DNA from: Lysobacterales bacterium
GTDB taxonomy: Bacteria; Pseudomonadota; Gammaproteobacteria; Xanthomonadales; SZUA-36
Reading direction: 5' to 3'
DNA length: 9,400 bases
Assembly (NCBI GenBank): GCA_009692275.1
Contig: SHZL01000096.1
Span: forward strand, 1-9,400
Shown: in pieces, positions 6,533-9,400 of the stretch
How positions within the stretch are numbered: position 1 is the stretch's first letter
Layout: each line of letters starts with the position of its first letter
Notes under the pieces: generated by a model
Told to the model about the DNA's origin: nothing
Databases searched by the model: none
The model's input: the letters and a program-made list of their open reading frames with translations, nothing else
Program-made: the position numbers and the translations under genes

Positions 6533-8686
6533 TCAGTTAAGATCCCAGTTCACCTCGATTCCGATTTGGCGGGGATAGTCTATGGTAAATGCGGGGATGC
6601 CTCCTGAAGGAGCCTGAGCAAAGATGGTTGCGTCTTCATTAAACAGGTTCCGCCCGAACAGGAAAAGGCCAACCCTGCCTTTTTGGACGCCAAACCGGGC
6701 CCGAAGCAGGTTGCGTGAGCCGCCCTTACCGGCATTTGCGCCGAATTGTCCATACTGTCCATCCAGGTGGTTCAGGGTGATATTGAACAACCCATCCCAC
6801 GAATCGCTGATGCTCCAGACGTAGTTAGCCGCGGCAGTTAAAGTCCATGCAGGCACAAAAGGAAGCCGTTCACCCGAAACGGCGCCAAGGTAATCCGGTT
6901 CGTATGGTGGAAGCAGTGTTGCTGCGACAATGGGCACGACCTTGTCGAATTCGGAACTGTTCCAGTTTGCCGTAATGCTAAAGTCCAAACCCTCCACCGA
7001 TTCAGGTTGATACATCATGGAAAAATCGATGCCATAGAGTTGTGAGTCACCCACATCATAGGTTGCGTACAACCCGCCTATGGGAAGTTGCTGTGGCGTC
7101 CTCTGCCAATCCTGATAATAGATTGCAGAATCGATAAACAAGCGTCCTCCCATCAGAGTGTACTTGGCACCCGCCTCGTAACTGACCAGTTCATCCGTGT
7201 CCAGTATCAGCTCACAGGTGCCTTCGATTAATAACAGGTTATGAATGAAGCACACTTGCTGGCTATTGAAAACTCCTGAGCGGAAGCCTTGCGCAATATT
7301 CAAATAGTAGTGCGAAGCCTCGGTCGGGAACCAGGAGAGGTTAAAGCGAAATTTCGTGTTATTGAAATTCCGACCATTCGGCGCACCTGCGGCAGCGACC
7401 GTATCTCCATCATTGGACTCATGCGAATAACGAACACCGATTAACGGAACCAGTTTTCCATCCATGAAGCCCCACGATGCTTCACCGAAGAATGAATACG
7501 TATCACGGTTATCTTTGGTTGTTGTGCTGCTGCTGACAAAGTAAGGCGGAATTTCGGGATCCCAGGTGTAATCTGCGGCGCGTGTAGTATCACCGTTGGT
7601 GAAATATCCACCTATCATCCATGAAAGTGGCCCTTCTGATTTGGAAACCAGGCGAGTTTCGTTACTGAAGGTGTGGATTTCGTTGCCGATCAATGAAGTT
7701 ACTGCAGATAGACCGGGGAGATCGAAATAACTTTTGCCGTCGTTGTTGAATTTAACATCACTAAATGTAGAGACCAGGTCGGCAAAACCAAAACCATAAT
7801 AACCGATGGTACCCGAAATGATTTCCAGCTTATTGTTCTGATAGTCTGCTGGTCCACCGATTGAAATGGTCTCATTCGGGAAAAGCCCTGAAAGAATATT
7901 GTTGGCATCCTGGTTGGCCTTATCATTGGAGTAAAGCAATTTGATCTCCAGGTCTTCAATGGGCTTCCACAACACATGGAACCTGAAATCCGTCAGATTG
8001 GCCCCGTTAATATTTTTTTCTCCGTTGAACTGGTCTGCGTAACCACCCAATTTCTCGGCGCTGGCAACCAGCCTGATAGCCAATTGATCTTCAATCACCG
8101 GTATGCTCAGGTAGGCATCACCGAAATAGCCATTGTCTGCACTGTCCGCAATAGAAAACCCCGTGTGAACTCCAGCCTGGTAAGCCTGTAAATCGGGCTC
8201 GTTTGGAATGTATCTCACCACCCCGCCCATGGCGCCATTGCCATACAGCGTGCTCTGCGGGCCCCGAAGCACTTCAACTCGTTGCATATCGAACAGTCGG
8301 CCAAGCGGAGCGGCGGTGTCGCCATCAATGGGCACCTCGCCCAGGTAATAGCCAACCGTGGCGCTACCTGATTCCTGGTAAAGACCGCGAATTTGAAATC
8401 GCCGCTGACCCACTGAAAAGGCCAAGCCTTCGGAAGCGCCGGGTATGAAATTGATCATTTCTGACACGTCGCGAATATTGGCCTGCACCAGCAAGTCCTG
8501 TGTGAACACCTGAAGGGACTGTGGCACATCAATCAGTTTCTGTTCGCGTTTCTGAGCAGTCACGATGATCTCTTCCAGAGCAGCCACTTCATTTGCATCC
8601 ATCGGCTCAACCTGAGCCAGGGCATCTGGCATGGCGAGCAAGGCGATTGGAACAAGTAGCCCGATGGTCAATTGGAGTATGCGCAT
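6533..8686 (-). CDS. TonB-dependent outer-membrane receptor
   Basis: A 717-residue active-transport receptor powered by TonB/ExbBD. The signal peptide ends at DALA-Q (after residue 24). A TonB box is seen at about 38-46 (LEEIIVTAQ). The plug spans about 50-165 and has the classic end VEVLRGPQSTLYGNGAMGG. The rest is a 22-strand barrel with typical late motifs GFRSGVFN (467-474) and LFLFGRNLFNEDA (674-686). Cys479 and Cys491 flank a short loop and may form a disulphide. The C-terminus is IGIEVNWDLN, without the usual terminal aromatic residue. AAGGAA (8694-8699) lies 7 bases before the ATG. No SusD-like partner is present, and this plug type is common in proteobacterial uptake of siderophores, glycans, terpenoids or peptides, so the ligand cannot be read from the sequence. 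It leads an operon with two exported hydrolases. The gene looks more AT-rich than its neighbours: 22 of 60 bases are G or C at 7741-7800, against 39 of 60 at 5701-5760. Confidence 0.97.
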   Translation of the reverse strand: MRILQLTIGLLVPIALLAMPDALAQVEPMDANEVAALEEIIVTAQKREQKLIDVPQSLQVFTQDLLVQANIRDVSEMINFIPGASEGLAFSVGQRRFQIRGLYQESGSATVGYYLGEVPIDGDTAAPLGRLFDMQRVEVLRGPQSTLYGNGAMGGVVRYIPNEPDLQAYQAGVHTGFSIADSADNGYFGDAYLSIPVIEDQLAIRLVASAEKLGGYADQFNGEKNINGANLTDFRFHVLWKPIEDLEIKLLYSNDKANQDANNILSGLFPNETISIGGPADYQNNKLEIISGTIGYYGFGFADLVSTFSDVKFNNDGKSYFDLPGLSAVTSLIGNEIHTFSNETRLVSKSEGPLSWMIGGYFTNGDTTRAADYTWDPEIPPYFVSSSTTTKDNRDTYSFFGEASWGFMDGKLVPLIGVRYSHESNDGDTVAAAGAPNGRNFNNTKFRFNLSWFPTEASHYYLNIAQGFRSGVFNSQQVCFIHNLLLIEGTCELILDTDELVSYEAGAKYTLMGGRLFIDSAIYYQDWQRTPQQLPIGGLYATYDVGDSQLYGIDFSMMYQPESVEGLDFSITANWNSSEFDKVVPIVAATLLPPYEPDYLGAVSGERLPFVPAWTLTAAANYVWSISDSWDGLFNITLNHLDGQYGQFGANAGKGGSRNLLRARFGVQKGRVGLFLFGRNLFNEDATIFAQAPSGGIPAFTIDYPRQIGIEVNWDLN

Positions 8687-8875
8687 GGTCTGATTCCTTG
8701 CAGGTTGAAGATAACTGATGTTATGACAGTGTTAAGATTGTAAACATTGAATTCCGACGAATAATCAATGCAATCGGAAGAATACTATCTCAATACAGTG
8801 TTTATAATCCTCGAGGACGGTTATTGTGGAAGCAGTCCATACGATTTTTGATGGGCAGCATATGAGGCAGGCCTG
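8687..8875. promoter_or_regulatory. Divergent promoter region between the receptor operon and the VOC gene
   Basis: This AT-rich region must hold the start signals of both flanking transcripts. On the + strand TATAAT (8803-8808) is a perfect -10 box, but the -35 position reads GAATAC, so an activator may be needed. For the - strand the best -10-like match is TACAAT, without a well-placed -35. The octamer ACAGTGTT occurs twice (8726-8733 and 8795-8802), 69 bases apart, the second copy touching the TATAAT box. An imperfect 15-base palindrome (GTTAAGATTGTAAAC, 8731-8745; 10 of 14 outer positions symmetric) lies 45-59 bases before the receptor start. These are candidate operator sites; no regulator gene is in the window. 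Confidence 0.4.
8864..8867 (+). promoter_or_regulatory. Ribosome binding site deciding the TTG start of the VOC gene
   Basis: GAGG lies 8 bases before the TTG at 8876. The VOC frame has a TGA shortly upstream (8848-8850) and no ATG or GTG before the conserved N-terminal strand, so TTG is the best start. A rival GAGGA at 8813-8817 lies 8 bases before a GTG at 8826 that opens a different frame. Confidence 0.5.
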
Positions 8876-9400
8876 TTGGACAGACCCACAAAACTACAGA
8901 ATCAAAGGCGGTCACTGGACCACTACGTCGTCCAGGTCCACGACCTGCAAAAGGCTGGCGGGACTTATGAGCGCCTGGGTTTCCAGGTCATGCCGCGCAT
9001 GCAGCACGTCGAGATTGGCAGCGCCAACCGGGTGATCCAGTTTGGCTCTACCTACCTTGAGCTCATCGGTGAGCTGGAGAACGCAGTGCCTTTGGTTCGG
9101 GCCAACCTGGCGGATCGCTTCGACTGCGGTGAAGGCCTGACCATGGTCAGCCTGAACTCTTCGGGCCTGGAAGCCGACCACGGACGAGTGCAAGCCCGCA
9201 AGCTTGATCCAGCACCCATCATCAGTGCGCGCAGAAAGGTCACGATGCCGGATGGGCGGGTGGATGAAACCGACAGCCGGTGTTTTTACATCTGGCGCCC
9301 GGAACGGCGCTACCTTTCCTTGTTTCTCTCGCAGCACTACAAACCCGGGGTCATTTGGACCCATGAGTTTCAACAGCACCCCAATACCGCCCTTGAAACT
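8876..9400 (+). CDS. Glyoxalase-like (VOC superfamily) protein, 3' end outside the window
   Basis: The frame is open from TTG 8876 to the window end (175 codons). The first strand, RSLDHYVVQVHDLQKAGGTY, and the following GF, then VIQFGSTYLELIGEL, match the start of VOC proteins of the Glyoxalase_3 type. Such proteins are metal-binding isomerases, dioxygenases, lyases or resistance proteins. His16 and Glu62 are the likely metal ligands of the first module; later histidines at 154 and 163 lie in the second half (FLSQHYKPG, then VIWTHEF). No signal peptide is seen, so it should be cytoplasmic, unlike the other proteins here. It is divergent from the receptor operon, shares its upstream region, and could process a product of the imported ligand; that link is inference. 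The length so far fits a family of roughly 200-300 residues. The start is uncertain because another frame with its own ribosome binding site overlaps it. Confidence 0.85.
   Translation, partial: MDRPTKLQNQRRSLDHYVVQVHDLQKAGGTYERLGFQVMPRMQHVEIGSANRVIQFGSTYLELIGELENAVPLVRANLADRFDCGEGLTMVSLNSSGLEADHGRVQARKLDPAPIISARRKVTMPDGRVDETDSRCFYIWRPERRYLSLFLSQHYKPGVIWTHEFQQHPNTALET

Noticed and set aside
3085..8686. Lasso-peptide degradation operon (receptor plus isopeptidase)
   Set aside because: Known lasso isopeptidases are of the prolyl-oligopeptidase S9 type with a propeller; the serine hydrolase here is CocE-type, and no precursor or cyclase genes are visible.
8912..9379. Long minus-strand frame of 155 codons opposite the VOC gene
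   Set aside because: The + strand frame carries recognisable VOC motifs over the whole stretch; the minus frame shows no family features.

Overview
The window looks like an accessory catabolic region of a Gram-negative bacterium, most likely a gammaproteobacterium. The reasons are a FecA/CirA-type TonB-dependent outer-membrane receptor without a SusD-like partner, several Sec-exported hydrolases, and proteobacterial ribosome binding sites. I cannot name the genus. No rRNA, tRNA, CRISPR array, insertion sequence or phage gene was seen.

Left part, + strand (1-3051). The window opens inside an amidohydrolase that lacks its N-terminus (1-1162). Next is a broken second amidohydrolase (1298-1583): a good start, signal peptide and first metal-binding motif, then a one-base frameshift and an abrupt stop. 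About 240 bases without a gene follow, with a weak promoter and an AT-rich inverted repeat. Then comes a secreted beta-propeller protein with five Asp-box motifs (1828-3051), related to sialidases and BNR-repeat proteins.

Middle, - strand (8686 down to 3085). Three genes lie head to tail with gaps of 66 and 52 bases and are probably one operon: a TonB-dependent receptor, an imidazolonepropionase-like amidohydrolase and a CocE/NonD (peptidase S15-type) serine hydrolase. All three carry signal peptides. The simplest reading is that the receptor brings a ligand through the outer membrane and the two hydrolases cut amide, ester or peptide bonds in it in the periplasm. The 66-base gap holds a hairpin that could set receptor and enzyme levels apart. 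The operon ends tail to tail with the Asp-box gene, 33 bases apart.

Right part (8687-9400). A 189-base divergent region with a perfect TATAAT box, a repeated octamer and an imperfect palindrome separates the receptor from a + strand gene for a glyoxalase-like (VOC) protein, which runs off the window end.

No single gene is of an unknown class. The interest lies in the combination (two intact amidohydrolases plus a broken one, a CocE hydrolase, a dedicated receptor, an Asp-box propeller and a VOC protein), whose substrate is not evident, and in the non-coding structures.
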